Origin: Kondoa malvinella
Lineage: Eukaryota > Basidiomycota > Agaricostilbomycetes > Agaricostilbales > Kondoaceae
DNA: 64,000 nucleotides
Assembly (NCBI GenBank): GCA_039545315.1
Contig: BCIM01000014.1
Span: 409,841 to 473,840, forward strand
Direction of reading: 5' to 3'
Part shown: positions 47,134 through 58,253 of the stretch, one piece after another
Position numbering within the stretch: the stretch's first letter is position 1
Layout: every line of letters starts with the position of its first letter
Position numbers and translations under genes: made by a program
Notes under the pieces: model-generated
What the model saw: only the letters and a program-made list of their open reading frames with translations
The model's database searches: none
What the model was told of the DNA's origin: nothing

Positions 47134-48219
47134 ATGAGCGAACTCGAAGCACTTATAGCGCCTTCAATACTCGCTTCAGACTTTGGTCAAATATCACAAG
47201 AATGTACTCGTATGGTCAAAGGTGAAGGGGCAGACTGGTTGCATCTAGGTTCGCCCATCAATCTCCCGCTCTTCCGCTTTGTTTGCTTATTCGCCTGCTG
47301 GTAGATGTCATGGATGGCCATTTCGTACCAGCTATCACTTTTGGGCATCAGGTTGTTGGCGTCGTGCGAAAAGCCTTGCCTGACACGTATCTTGACTGTC
47401 ATATGATGGTGTCGGACCCGAAACAAGTGAGTTGCTGTTCTCTTTTCTCTATATCTTTTACTTGCTCTCGCGTACTTGTCTGCCGATCTCTGCTTGCCTT
47501 TCTCTATCATTGGCTTGAGTAGCTTGTCTTGTGGCCTTCAAGACCTGTCGCTTCCTATCGGTTTTGTCGCATCAGTCTCCCTCGCTACGGAATTTGGTAC
47601 AATCGCATATTCAAAGCATATGCTAAAGTCCCATGCAGTGGGTAGATCAAATAGCCGAAGCAGGCGGTTCATCCTACACTTTCCACCTCGAAGCTCTATC
47701 CTCAACACCTTACGACGCCCTATCCCTAATCGAACACATTCACTCCAAGAACATGAAAGCTGCTTGCGCAATCTCACCAGATACACCTTCTTCAGCTGTT
47801 TCGAATCAAGTGGGTAATAAAGTCGATATGATTCTGGTCATGACTGTCCATCCTGGAAAAGGTGGTCAGAAATTTATCGAAGGCTGTGTGGAAAAGGTCC
47901 GTTCCCTGTGCTGCTCAGCACCTGTAATGATGTTGAACTTTTGGCAATGAACAGGTCAAGGATCTGAGAGAACGTTTTCCCGGTAAACACGTTCAAGTAG
48001 ATGGAGGAGTAGGACCAAGCAATGCTGGAATATGCGCACACGCAGGTCAGTGCTTCCTTGCTGCTCGACCTAGATCGCTCAACATTGTGTCCCATGGTGA
48101 CAGGCGCTAATGTCATTGTTTCCGGGACGGCTGTGTTTGGCGCAAAGGACCCGAGGGAAGCTATGGAAGGAATGAGGAAGCAGATTGACGAGGCGAAAGC
48201 TAGCTGGCCGAAAGCGTGA
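47134..48219 (+). CDS. RPE1: Ribulose-phosphate 3-epimerase
   Basis: Five exons (47134-47248, 47305-47426, 47639-47896, 47955-48045, 48104-48219) give 233 residues. Family motifs are complete: IAPSILASDFG, the metal-binding HLDVMDGHFVPAITFG, LDCHMMVSDP, VMTVHPGKGGQKFI, VQVDGGVGPSN and ANVIVSGTAVFG. The TIM-barrel enzyme interconverts ribulose 5-phosphate and xylulose 5-phosphate in the non-oxidative pentose phosphate pathway, in the cytosol. The second intron is 212 nt, about four times the local norm. The presumed catalytic Asp pair is in DVMD and DGG. Confidence 0.95.
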
Positions 48220-48433
48220 ATGCGCACAAAGAAAGGAACAAGTCATTCTGTGCAATGGAGGAACCAGGTAAAAGCCATGTAAAGAACAATGCACTACAAT
48301 CTAGACAGCAATTCTCCCATGAGGGTATAATCTAGTATACACCAAAACCAATGAGCCATCAATCCGAATAGCTAGAATTGTTTTGTAAATCAGCCAATTG
48401 ACTAAACCGTATAGTCCCCCGCATCATCGTAAT
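48220..48433. other. Convergent 3' intergenic region
   Basis: A/T-rich spacer between the ends of RPE1 and the arrestin gene; no gene seen. Confidence 0.5.
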
Positions 48434-50033
48434 TCAGACTTTTGCAGTCACATCAGGCTGTGCAGAGCTAAGAGCATGCCTTTCCTGCTCGGAGCGCGGT
48501 CTTGGCCAATCTTGCGCTTCCTTCATCAACAGCTCTGTTGAAATAGCACATAGGTGATCTCGGGCCAGAAACCATGATTTTGCCTCCAGGTCATCAGTCT
48601 GCGGCATCTCTTCATTTCGACTTGTATCTTTCTCTGAATACTCTGGCATGAGAATATTCGCTGGCATGAGAGTGCACTGTCAAACACATTGATCAGCAAG
48701 ATCGCGTAGGATTCTGATGTACGCGCACGCTGGCAAGCTGAATCGCCTTTGAGAACTTGACTACACGAGCTTTCCTTGATGTAGCAGTCGAGTAAGTGAT
48801 ACTGACGTCGAGGGTGTGCGACAAATGCAATGGCGTTATTGTGCCGGGAAAAGTTGAAGGTCGAAGATGATCATCGTCAGGTAGCTGGTAAACGTGTCAG
48901 CTCAGCAAATCTGTGATTGAAGAGCTGGACCGACTCGATCGTAGTTTGTCAGCGACAGCCTTTCGCCCGCTCTCGCCTTGATGAAGGGCCTCGAAGGATT
49001 GCTAGATTCGGTCTTTATTCGTGCCAGTGGAGGTTCGATAGCACAGCGAGGTGTAGGTGTTTCAGCAGAGAGGACAGAAAAGATGTGCTGTTCAGGACCG
49101 GCTGTGGCCTCCTTTTCATTGTCAAGGGATGTAAATTTATACGATTGCGAGCAGGATAGCTGTATTCGATGAACTAAATCCAAGCGTCAGCCTGGTGTAA
49201 CATCTCGAGACAGCAAACATACTGTAAACATCGTCTGGCGGACTCTCGAGAACCAGGTGTAAACGACTAAGGCCTGAGACTATTCCCTTTCGTCCGAAGA
49301 CCTCTAAGCGATATATCTGCAGGCTGTCAGTCAAGGTTGTCTGTGACCGCGTTATCGACGTGCTCACTCCCAAATCATCGTGGAAACCAGCATGGTCAAA
49401 GTTGAGAGGAGGTGGACTTATGCATTGCCCGTTAGCAGCAAAGAAGCATACCATGCCGTGTTTGACGAGGTTCACTTGTCCTTTGACTTCTGCGATAATG
49501 CTTGCCTGTATGTCGCCGAATTTGGTTCGCTCGTAGCTGCTCCAGGACTTGGATGAGCAGCAATAGATGGGTCACAGCAGATGCTCACGGAGCCGAATCG
49601 GGCTACAGAGGCATACTGTAAACACAATAGGCTAAGGAACACACCGTATGTTGGCTCACAGGAACAGGGAAAGCGAATTCAAAGGTATGGACTCCAGGCT
49701 GGAACGTCTTGGCTTGAATAGACACTGCCTGCTCTTTTTGATAGAGAGTTTCATTGATGCTGAATCGACCGGGTGCATGCAGATGAGCAACGTTCTTCAG
49801 GCGAACGACTATCGAGTCAATTTGCTTAGGCTTGACCAGGTGAAGGCTGATAGTGCCTTGTATGAGCAGATCTCGCTTGAGCTCTACGCCTGGCTCGGTG
49901 GTAGCTGTACGGTATGCATGCTTAATAATAGCTTCTCTAGACGCTGACAGCGAGACTCGCGATGTATGAAATTCACGCCTTGAAAGACTGACAGGACCAG
50001 CTTGCTCGAGGGTGTCTTGTTGAACAGCTGCAT
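48434..50033 (-). CDS. Alpha-arrestin-like protein
   Basis: A multi-exon chain runs from a probable ATG at 50033 (MQLFNKTPSSKLVLSV) to a TGA at 48434. The arrestin N domain reads LIQGTISLHLVKPKQIDSI, VVRLKNVAHLHA, and VHTFEFAFPVP. The following exons give YASVARFGS, SYERTKFGDIQASIIAEVKG, and IYRLEVFGRKGIVSGLSRL. The C-domain end is clear: LHLSHTLDVSITYSTATS, then VVKFSKAIQLASCTLMP. Alpha-arrestins bridge plasma-membrane cargo to Rsp5-type ubiquitin ligases or, as Rim8/PalF, sense pH. I do not see an obvious PPxY motif in the parts read. The start and a few borders are tentative; the overall family call rests on strand order and conserved motif spacing. Confidence 0.7.
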
Positions 50034-50650
50034 TGCCGTGGACTAGTCGCAGATCACGACAAGGACCGAATTGACTCGAACAGGAAAAGAGGCCTCAAAT
50101 GACTCGAATGCTGGCTTCAAGCGTTCTGTATCTACATGTACAGGGGCCGTAGAGTATAGTGCATGCTTTGAAATTCGACATAGGTGGTCGCAATTGGTCA
50201 AGGGCACCGCGGGCACAGGAAAAGCGCATATCAGCGTATAGTCAAGCCTACACTACAGCCGAGATACATCTTTGGCCTGTCCCTTGCCATCTCCGACATT
50301 GCTCTCACTGCTCTAGTCGTCAATTGCAAACACATTGGCTTTGGTCGCCAATAAGACGTGGACGGCAGATTGTACAGCACTACCCCGAAAGAGGGGCAAG
50401 GCTTAGAACCAGCGTGCTGGGATCATGGTCACTTCCCACTTGAATTGGCAAATTACAGCAAAGCCATTCTTCAGACCTCAAAAGGTTCGGTATCAGCCTG
50501 AAGACGAAGCAATCGGTCTTTCGACTCACCAGCGGCAGGCCAGCACACGAACCAAGCTGGTAGATCATCGATTTGCTTGTCTTGCATTCTTGTCCACGTT
50601 AGCTCTGCGAGATCACAAAACCTCCTTCAGCCGAAAACGCAGCACAAGAG
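50034..50650. other. Spacer, no gene seen
   Basis: About 600 bp between the arrestin start and the uS7m stop, both on the minus strand. A spliced extension of uS7m into this region is formally possible (GTGGGC donor just before its stop) but gives no family-like tail. Confidence 0.4.
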
Positions 50651-51286
50651 TCAGCAAGCCCACCTCGCAACGACAGCAGCTTTATGCACCTCATCCTTCC
50701 TCTTGAGCACCTCACTAGTCCCATCCAACACACTCAAGACCTCAATCGCCAACCTCCTACCAAACCTCTTTTCTCCCTTTGCATACTTCATGCTCGCCTT
50801 TTCAATCCACTTGATAGCCACCCTAACCCTTTTCTTCTCTTCCAAAGGTAAAGGTAAAGCAGCTCTTTTCATTCCACCCATTTTCTGCTGAACTATCCTC
50901 ACAACCGGACTAGCTTCACTTATTGCCCGTTTGACCAAAGGTAAAGGATCACTATGCGTCAAGGTAGAGATATGCCGTAGCATGAGACTGAGGTGTAGTT
51001 GCGATCTGAGGAGTTTGCCATCTTTCATGATGAGTCGAGCGAATTGCTGCAACAAAGGATCTTCTATAGGTGGGTATGCTACTTTGGTCTGTAATATAGG
51101 TTCAGGAGCTGCGATAGGCGCTGCTGCCAGGGGAGCTGGTTTAGGATCTTGAGCGCGATAGAGAGCGGATAGTTGGTTTTTGGCTGATTCAAGTGTTCTT
51201 GCTGCCGCTGTGGATGCACAGCGCTGTTGTATGCATGTACACCTTGGCATGCTCTGCCTTATTGGCCGAAGGAGTCTTGCTGCCAT
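50651..51286 (-). CDS. RSM7: Mitochondrial small-subunit ribosomal protein uS7m
   Basis: A single exon encodes about 211 residues. A basic mitochondrial presequence (MAARLLRPIRQSM) and Ala/Pro linker precede the uS7 fold: DPLLQQFARLIMKDGKLLRS, LVKRAISEASPVVRIVQQKM, and FGRRLAIEVLSVLDGTSEVL with HKAAVVAR at the end. uS7 binds the 3' major domain of small-subunit rRNA and contacts the exit-site tRNA. An in-frame ATG at 51385 would extend it by 33 residues; I prefer 51286 because it starts a typical presequence and leaves room for the divergent VPS20 promoter. One of very few intronless genes in the window. Confidence 0.88.
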   Translation of the reverse strand: MAARLLRPIRQSMPRCTCIQQRCASTAAARTLESAKNQLSALYRAQDPKPAPLAAAPIAAPEPILQTKVAYPPIEDPLLQQFARLIMKDGKLLRSQLHLSLMLRHISTLTHSDPLPLVKRAISEASPVVRIVQQKMGGMKRAALPLPLEEKKRVRVAIKWIEKASMKYAKGEKRFGRRLAIEVLSVLDGTSEVLKRKDEVHKAAVVARWAC

Positions 51287-51323
51287 GACTGGCCGTTGGA
51301 ACCAAGCGACGAATTCCAATTTC
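51287..51323. promoter_or_regulatory. 37 bp divergent gap between uS7m and VPS20
   Basis: The start codons of two divergent genes lie only 37 bp apart. If the longer uS7m start at 51385 were used, the genes would overlap. Confidence 0.5.
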
Positions 51324-52267
51324 ATGGGCAACAGCGGAAGTAAAGTCACTTCGCAGGATAAAGCGATATTAGAGTATGCTCTCATAGCCTACGCCTTAAT
51401 TCAGTAACTCAGTAGTGGCACAGTTTGAAATTACAGCGGGACAAGATCAAGCAATACCAACGCAAGGTGAACTCCTCGCAATGCTACTCCGATACATACT
51501 GAGCCTGTAATAGGTACAAGGCGTACTAGATCGCGAACAAGAAATAGCCAGAGATGCACTACGCGAAGGCAACAAATCTCGCGCTCTTACTGCCCTGAGA
51601 AGACGCAAGTATCAAGAATCCCTTTTGACAAAGACCGATTCCCAGCTTGAGACACTACAGAACCTTGTTTGTTCCCTTTTCCTTCTTCTCTCGTCCTTGC
51701 GCGTCCACAGCACCTCGGCGAGCTCCTCCTCCCGTCCGAAATCTCTTGACCATCTGCTCTTCGCCTCATACTGATCGCCGTCTTGCAGGTATCCAACATT
51801 GAATTCGCCCTAGTTGAAAAAGACGTCTACTTCGGTCTTCAACAAGGCAACGCTGTTTTGAAACAACTTCATTCCGAAATGACAATCGAGAACGTCGAGA
51901 AGCTCATGGGCGAAACGAGCGAAGCGATAGCTTATCAGAAGGTCTGTTTCCTTTCTTCTTTCGCATTATAGAGATTGGTAGGCTGATTTTGACGGTGTAG
52001 GAAATCGATGAGATGCTCAGTAGTAGTATGTCGGCTGATGAAGAGGACGCGGTGCAGAGGGAATTGGCGGCCATGCAAGCTGAACAGGTGTGCTTTCTTT
52101 TCTTCCTCTGTGCGAAAGTAAGAACTAATGTTTGGTAGATGCCTGCTGTACCTGAGCAACCTGTTCAATTACCGAATGTACCGGATACGCCTATTGTTGC
52201 TGGAGAGGAGGCAGAGGTGCAAGAAGAGAGAAGACCGGAAAGGCAGAGACAGGCTTTGGCTGCCTGA
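51324..52267 (+). CDS. VPS20: ESCRT-III subunit Vps20/CHMP6
   Basis: Six exons (51324-51373, 51424-51466, 51514-51666, 51789-51941, 52001-52087, 52139-52267) give 204 residues. The N-terminus MGNSGSKVTSQDKAIL fits N-myristoylation, as in CHMP6. The Snf7 fold follows: LKLQRDKIKQYQRKVQGVLDRE, KSRALTALRRRKYQESLL, and the acidic C-terminal helices EIDEMLSS and EEDAVQRELAAM. Vps20 links ESCRT-II to Snf7 filaments on endosomes during multivesicular body sorting. The C-terminus is Pro/Val-rich (PAVPEQPVQLPNVPDTP), as expected for a MIT-interacting tail. Introns 1-2 are about 50 nt; the third is 122 nt. Confidence 0.9.
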
Positions 52268-52670
52268 AGCGTTGCATGGATGTATTTGTCGCTTGTATTG
52301 TGTATATCCGTATTGTTTGTTGTTGAGAATAGCTGCGCAGGCAGGCAGACTCGACCACCGAGACCACCAAGACCGAACAAGAGTGAGACAGGCAGGAAAT
52401 AACAGGGAATAGTTTCATGAACGACTTTGCCCGCAGACCGATTCGTTTCCGCAAGCGACGTAACCATTGAAAGATATCCGATGCAATAGAATCATTTAGT
52501 GCGGGTATGTTATGCCGTATATCTATCTAAGCAAAACATCAGTCTGCTCAGAGTGAAGTTTGGCCTGACAAACTGAATACAAGTATACACAAGGAGATGA
52601 CGATCTTGATCTTGCTACCGAGAGATGAGAGAGCAGCAATACAGAGAGCGATACTGAAGTAGGCAAAGCT

Positions 52671-53132
52671 TCACCCAGCGAACTTGACAGACTTCTTCTG
52701 TGGTTTCTTTGACGCATCTGACGTTGGCGCTTTCGATATTGCTTTCGCCTTCTGCGCAGGCTTCCTGTTATTCGCTAGCTTCTCCTTGGCCGCTTCCTGT
52801 TCCCTACACATCAGACACTGGGCATCAGCGACTTGACGAAAAACTGACGAGGGGACTCTTTTTCTGCGACAATTTCGCAGTAGCTGCATCCATCTTGGAC
52901 GCCTGAATACACCAATCAATATTCTGGATACCCAATGACAGCATCGACAACTGACTTTGCGAGTCTTGGCCTGCTCTTTTTGCATTCTGCTATTTCGCTT
53001 CACGCCCTCTTCTTGCGCTGCCTCTTGTGCCAAAGCGAGGATATCTTGCTGTTGTTCTACATATTTCCCTTTCGGCTGAGCTGGCTTGTCTGCTTTGACG
53101 GCCTTCTGCTTGGTTTTCGGAGCTTTTGGCAT
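52671..53132 (-). CDS. Small Lys-rich uncharacterised protein
   Basis: An ATG at 53132 opens MPKAPKTKQKAVKADK, and a Lys/Ala/Gln-rich helical sequence follows. The end reads SKKPQKKSVKFAG before a TGA at 52671. One long frame is open throughout, but good splice signals (GTCAGT donor at about 52955 with TTCAG acceptor; GTCAGT at about 52852) suggest two introns; the second would be very short (31 nt) to keep the frame. The protein is strongly basic and likely nuclear or nucleolar, but no domain is recognised. Confidence 0.5.
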   Translation of the reverse strand: MPKAPKTKQKAVKADKPAQPKGKYVEQQQDILALAQEAAQEEGVKRNSRMQKEQAKTRKVSCRCCHWVSRILIGVFRRPRWMQLLRNCRRKRVPSSVFRQVADAQCLMCREQEAAKEKLANNRKPAQKAKAISKAPTSDASKKPQKKSVKFAG

Positions 53133-53365
53133 GGCTGCAATGTCTCGAGGTCAAGCTATCGATTATGCGTAAGATGGTTGGTCAACACGGTAGCTCGATG
53201 ACTCGAATGAAGAGCAAGACAGTTGCTTGTCAGCTCTGATATCGCCAGGGAGAAGAATGGGCGATGCAAACTCGCCCTATGCTTCACGCTCTCTTTCTTC
53301 ATCTCAACGAGCATCTTCGCTAACAGAGCTGGTCTCTTTTCTGTCTCTCTTTCATCTGTATCATC

Positions 53366-54133
53366 ATGGCACCTTCTCGCTCAAGGTCTCAATCTAGCAA
53401 TCGGGCAGGCCCTCCGGCATATTCTAGATCTCGTAGCGACTCGCAACCTCCTTCTTACGACGGAAAGCCTCGTCGACCGGAAGCTGCCCGTACGCGCGAC
53501 TATGAGCAACCCAATTGGCGAGAGGGAATGAACTACGCCACTCAAAAAGCGGTCGAGAAGTTTTCTTCCGATAAGGAGAAAGGCAATGGTCCTCTTCAAC
53601 GATACGATAGAGCAGTCGATGCTTGGGCAGCAGTCGGAGAAGTCAATCCCTCACTCCAATTCGTTCGCAGTAAGTAACTCGACTTACATATCAAAGCCTT
53701 TGGAACTGATTTTCGGCGGTGCAGTGCTTGGAGTCACTAATCTGATGATGCTTATCTGGTCTGTGATGTATGGTGATGTTGCTAAAGCTGTTAAGCTGTC
53801 TGCAAAAGTTCGCGACGAGCAAGGTCAGCTTGATCCCGGGAACAAGATTGCGAAGGCTTTACGTCGCCGTATGTCCCTTTTCGCCTACCTGTCTCAGAGT
53901 CTGACTGTACCTCAGGATACTTCTTCATCGAGATTGCAAGTCAGCATTCCCGCACAGTGGAGCAAACTGATTATGGTTTCCAGATTTCTATTGCCCCTCC
54001 ACTCAAATTTCTTCGGATAGCTTGGATGGTCATCAACTACGTGCGTGACACGTGCTGCTGCTGCGGACAAGATGAGGATAGTCGAGGCTATTACGCAGAC
54101 CGATATCAGCGAGAGATGGAAGACAAGCTTTGA
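53366..54133 (+). CDS. Uncharacterised membrane-associated protein
   Basis: Three exons (53366-53669, 53725-53868, 53916-54133) give 221 residues. The N-terminus is Ser/Arg-rich (SRSRSQSSNR, SRSRSDSQPPSY). The middle has WREGMNYATQKAVEKFS, then a hydrophobic segment LGVTNLMMLIWSVMYGD. The C-terminal part has a second hydrophobic stretch (LKFLRIAWMVINY) followed by a CCCC cluster suited to palmitoylation and a charged tail. A 48 nt segment inside exon 3 (GCAAGT to TTTCCAG) could be a GC-AG intron, but the frame stays open through it. No known family recognised. Confidence 0.55.
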
Positions 54134-54282
54134 GTATTGGGAAATGCATCGCTTTCTTGCTGCGTCTGCTATGGACTAGCTACACTGTATACATAGATGC
54201 GACATCCAGGTCCCTCAGCTTGTTAGAGCAAAGCGTCATCGAGTTGTCTTCTTCCCGCACGAGCACGCGCATAACGAAGAAA

Positions 54283-55105
54283 ATGAGTTGGCAAGGTGCG
54301 ACAGTCCTCCTTCACAGACGTTGACCAGATCTGACGCTCTCTATCCCAATCCTATTCCTTCCCCTTTGTTCTCGCTACGTTGTCAATTTCAATCTTCGTA
54401 ATCTTTGCTTTGAACTCGTCTCTACGTCTTACGCGTGAGCAGAGTACGTTGATAACAACATGGTCGGCACGGTGAGCAGAACACTCCCGCTTCAGCTTAT
54501 GTGCTGTTGGTAAAGGTTGCTGGTTCATAGGGCAAGATCACTCGAGGTGCCATCCTAGGCCTTGACGGTGGAGGAAGCGTCTGGGCAAAGTCCTCAGATC
54601 TCAACGTACGTCTTTACATTGCACATTAGCTATTCAAGCTTATTGCTTGAATTGGATGCACAGATCACCGACCAAGAAGTCAAAGCGCTCGTTGGCAGCT
54701 TAGCAGACCCTTCACAGCTGTTTGGAAGCGGTATTCATCTCAATGGCACGAAATACATGACTATACAAGCGGATGGTGACCAGATCATCGGAAAGAAGGG
54801 GGTGCGTCGGTTCTCTCGCGCTTTGAGTTTTGGCTCATATGCTGGTGCCCAACTCACAGCCTAAAGGGTTGTGCTGCTACAAGTCGGACAAGGCTCTGCT
54901 CCTGGGCGAGTATGAAGGTCGGTGATACTTAGCTTTGCATTGTCAAATGCTGAAGACAGTGGATTCATCGACAGGCGCACAACCAGGCGACGCAAACAAG
55001 GTCGTTGGCGAACTGGCTGACTATTTGAAGTCTGTCGGATGTGAGTGCGCAGCTGCCGCTTCAGACGAGATCTGATGCAGGCCCCTGGGTGTACTCACAG
55101 ATTAA
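54283..55105 (+). CDS. PFY1: Profilin
   Basis: Seven exons (54283-54295, 54443-54471, 54531-54605, 54664-54801, 54860-54917, 54975-55040, 55101-55105) sum to 384 nt, 127 residues, the usual profilin length. Motifs: the MSWQEYVDNNMVGTG start of the poly-proline site, GAILGLDGGSVWAKS, the actin-binding YMTIQADGDQIIGKKGPKG, and GELADYLKSVGY at the end. Profilin exchanges nucleotide on G-actin and feeds formins. The first exon is 13 nt and its intron 147 nt. The last exon is only 5 nt (two bases of Tyr plus TAA); it restores the near-universal GY C-terminus. Confidence 0.95.
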
Positions 55106-55508
55106 GCAAGATCGGAATAGATGAAGGGTTTTGAGCACATTCTGCATTTGTTTGATACATCTAGAATGGATTGCATGCTCTCCACGTATCAGCTTAGCCT
55201 TTTAACATGCCTTCGACTGGCTGTGGAACAATAAGCCCGACTTAATTATGTCTTAAGTCTTCTTGACCTGGATTACAACTCTCTTTCCGATACCAAGCCA
55301 CTTACCAAACTTAAGCGCGCTTGGCTTCAGCTGACTGCTGCGCAGGACGATATCACGAAGCACACATATACCACTCTGCACACAAATTACCCCCTTCTGA
55401 ACCGCTTGACGCGTGTTGGCACTCAACGACACTTTATCGAACGTTGGAGCTCCCTATCTCGCATCAAAGACTGCTTCTCTACACGCTCTTCTGCGCTACT
55501 ATCGCCAA

Positions 55509-56398
55509 ATGACTTCAATCGCGTCGCTGGCCGATGACCCTTTCGCTGCTACTGCCCCTCCCACTTCCCGAATGTCAGCCTCAGCCATTCGTCGCCATGA
55601 ACGCAAATCTCTACCAAGTCCACCAACAAGCGACATAGAAATGGATGGACACCCAGTCACGCCGCCCAGTCAGCTTGGTGGTGGTCGACGACGGAATCCT
55701 GATATGATTGAATGCGAAAGGAGAACACCTTCACCCAAAAACGCGGGTAGAATAAGTTATTTGAAAGCTGGTATGCACGAGGATGATGACGAGGAGGATG
55801 ACCCGTTTGCTGCGCCCAAGAAGAATTCCAGGTTATATCAGGGCAAGGGAGTTAAAAAGCCTGATGGTCATGTTATGACATATGTCTTGTCAGTCACGGA
55901 ATGGTGTTCATTCAGCTTGTGCTAACCCACGTATTCCTTGCTATGACAGCCGAGGGAAGAAAGTCAAGCTCAACCAACCTCTGCCAGCGTCATCCGAATC
56001 GGACTCTGAAGAACTAGCGACGGCTGGTCCGCGCTTCCTCTTCCCGCAACATGCGCCCGAGTCACCCGTAGCGGCTTGCGTTAGTCCAAGAAAACCCGCT
56101 ACACCACCTAAAGTCAATCCAGCCATTCCACCTACTCCTCAAAGTAACATTGTATGTCTTCCTTCTCGTCTGACTGTCTCAGGCTGATTTATAGAGCCAG
56201 CGTCGTGGAAACAAGCGGCTCTTCGGACAGGGACCTTCCGAAGGTATTCACGTACTCAAGGATGAATCAGACGACGAACCAGAGATGTCCACCAACAAGC
56301 GCACACGACATCATGTACACGAATCGATGGACTTTGCTCGGAGGGTTGGAGGAAGCTCTCATGCAGGTCAAGGGAGAGTATTGTTTGGTTCTGATTGA
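55509..56398 (+). CDS. Uncharacterised, probably nuclear, SP/TP-rich protein
   Basis: Three exons (55509-55888, 55950-56151, 56195-56398) give 261 residues. The sequence is disordered and rich in proline-directed sites (LPSPPTS, VTPPSQ, TPSPKN, SPRKPATPPK), suggesting CDK or MAPK substrates. Acidic runs (HEDDDEEDDPF, SSESDSEE) and a basic patch (NKRTRHHVHES) occur. DDPFA appears twice as a short repeat near the N-terminus and after the first acidic run. The last residues RVLFGSD might be a linear motif. No structured domain was recognised; the gene call rests on codon-level phasing of three exons. Confidence 0.6.
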
Positions 56399-56801
56399 CT
56401 CATCGGAGGAGGAAGAAGGGGGATTGTTGAAGAAAGTGTATAGGGCATGAAAGCAAGCATTGGGTTAAGATTGTCGTCTAGATATATTCATACATTCGTA
56501 TCAATGCATGTTGCACTCATTTTGGTCTCAGTGTCGATTCGCAGATACTTGCGCTCTTACTACTGCTTCGGTGATTGCGGTCGATATCTTGCTCTGCTCA
56601 GATTCGCTGTGCTTTGTTGCACCCGTCCGTGCAATAGCTTTGTCAACAGCAGCAACTCCTCGATTACTCCCTCAGCGTTCGCCTGACGAAACAACTGACG
56701 TCGAGTTGTCCATCAGTCTCTGCTCGCTGAGCTTCTTCGCGCTGGCTGCATCAAAGATCACACGTCTCCTTCCCCTTCTCCTCATCCGCGCTGTTCCTTT
56801 C

Positions 56802-58253
56802 ATGTCCCAAAAGGCCTCTGAATCTCCGTTTACAAAAGTGCCCGCTTGCTGTTCGTCTTCCTCTCTCTCTCTCTCTTTGCGGTCCAGCGCATCTGATGAA
56901 TGTACAGACGGACATCGAGGAGCTTCCCATGATTACCCCGAGAACACTATAGCTAGTTTCAGGCAGGCGATTGCAGATGGAAGCGAGGGTCTGGAGAGCG
57001 ATGGTCAGTCTCATTCACCCGTTGAACAGGATGCATGCCAATGTCCAAACAGTGCATATATCGAAGGATGGCGTGGGTCTAATGCTGCATGATGCATCGT
57101 ATGTGAAGTTTTGGACTTGGTCAGGACGAGTACGTACTGACGAGAGATCATCGATCAAGGCTGGATCGAGTAACAAATGGATCAGGCAAGCTACTCGCAG
57201 ACCTAGTGATGACACGGTGCTAATGTGCGAAAGTCTCTGCAGGCATCATAGAAGACCAGCTTTATCACAATGGAATGGATGCACTGCGCACGATCAAGAC
57301 CCCCTCGCAACCTATAGCTACATTTGATCAGACAGTGCGTCCAGCTCTTTCTAGCCCGTATGTGGCTTGACGAAGTAATGGACACACAGCTGGAATTACT
57401 CAGTCAATCAGAATGCGACCACGTCAAGCTCATCCTCGATCTGAAGCCAGACAATGACCCAGAACTACTCTTCACGCTCATCCAAAAGTCTTTGATGGCC
57501 ATACCTGATTGGCAGAAAGGCTTAGCGCCGAGAGTAGTGCTAGGATTATGGTAAGTTTTCGTCTGCGTCCAGGAATGCGAGCTGATTATTAGCAAAGGCA
57601 TCCGAAGTTCATTGAACCTGCTAAAAGACTCTTACCTGAGTGTAGACGAATCCACATCAGCTTTGGTTGTACCTTGGCAGAACAATATTTCTGGGCCGAT
57701 TGTGAAGGTCAGCGGAACTTCAGCCGTCAGAGTCATCTGATGGGTTACAATTTTGCTGACAGGTTTCTTGATCCACTTTACTACTCTATACTCGTCCGTT
57801 GGGCAAGCTTTCCGAGAACAGTGTAAAAGAGACGGGAAAGAGCTTTATACTTGGACTGTCAATGGTCGGAGTGAAATGATAGAGGCCACGAAGGTGTGTT
57901 TCGCTAGCCCATCTAGAGACATGCTGAGAGCGTGGTCAGTGGGGAGTCGATGCTATATTGACTGATAAGCCGGCGGATTTGCTCAAATTGCGAGCAGACA
58001 TTAAAGGTCCCTGACGTCCGCACCATGAATGGAAATCGGCTAATACCCTTACAGCCGACTGGCAAGCGGTCAGCAAAGAGCCTGCACCATCTCTGCTGTC
58101 TCTCAGCTCCATCATTTCTTGGTCACTGCCGAATAAAGCTCTTACTGCCATGTCTTTACGAAGACTGGCTATCAGAGTGAGGCTGATCTGCTGTTGAGCA
58201 GAGCAAATACTAATTTACTGTATCAGGCTGGACCGTTGCCTGATCCTAAATGA
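56802..58253 (+). CDS. Glycerophosphodiester phosphodiesterase
   Basis: Eleven exons (56802-56850, 56908-57003, 57053-57098, 57160-57205, 57260-57334, 57390-57550, 57598-57707, 57763-57893, 57940-58006, 58055-58176, 58227-58253) sum to 930 nt, 309 residues. The GDPD catalytic start is GHRGASHDYPENTIASF, with the second metal/acid-base block HISKDGVGLMLHD and then DRVTNGSGKL. LRTIKTPSQPIATFDQTLELL, VKLILDLKPDND, and YTWTVNGR with WGVDAILTDKP complete the TIM barrel. It hydrolyses glycerophosphodiesters to glycerol 3-phosphate and an alcohol. The fungal-type C-terminal tail (RAGPLPDPK) is reached by splicing from a GTCCCT donor; without it the protein would stop at 58014. Confidence 0.88.
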
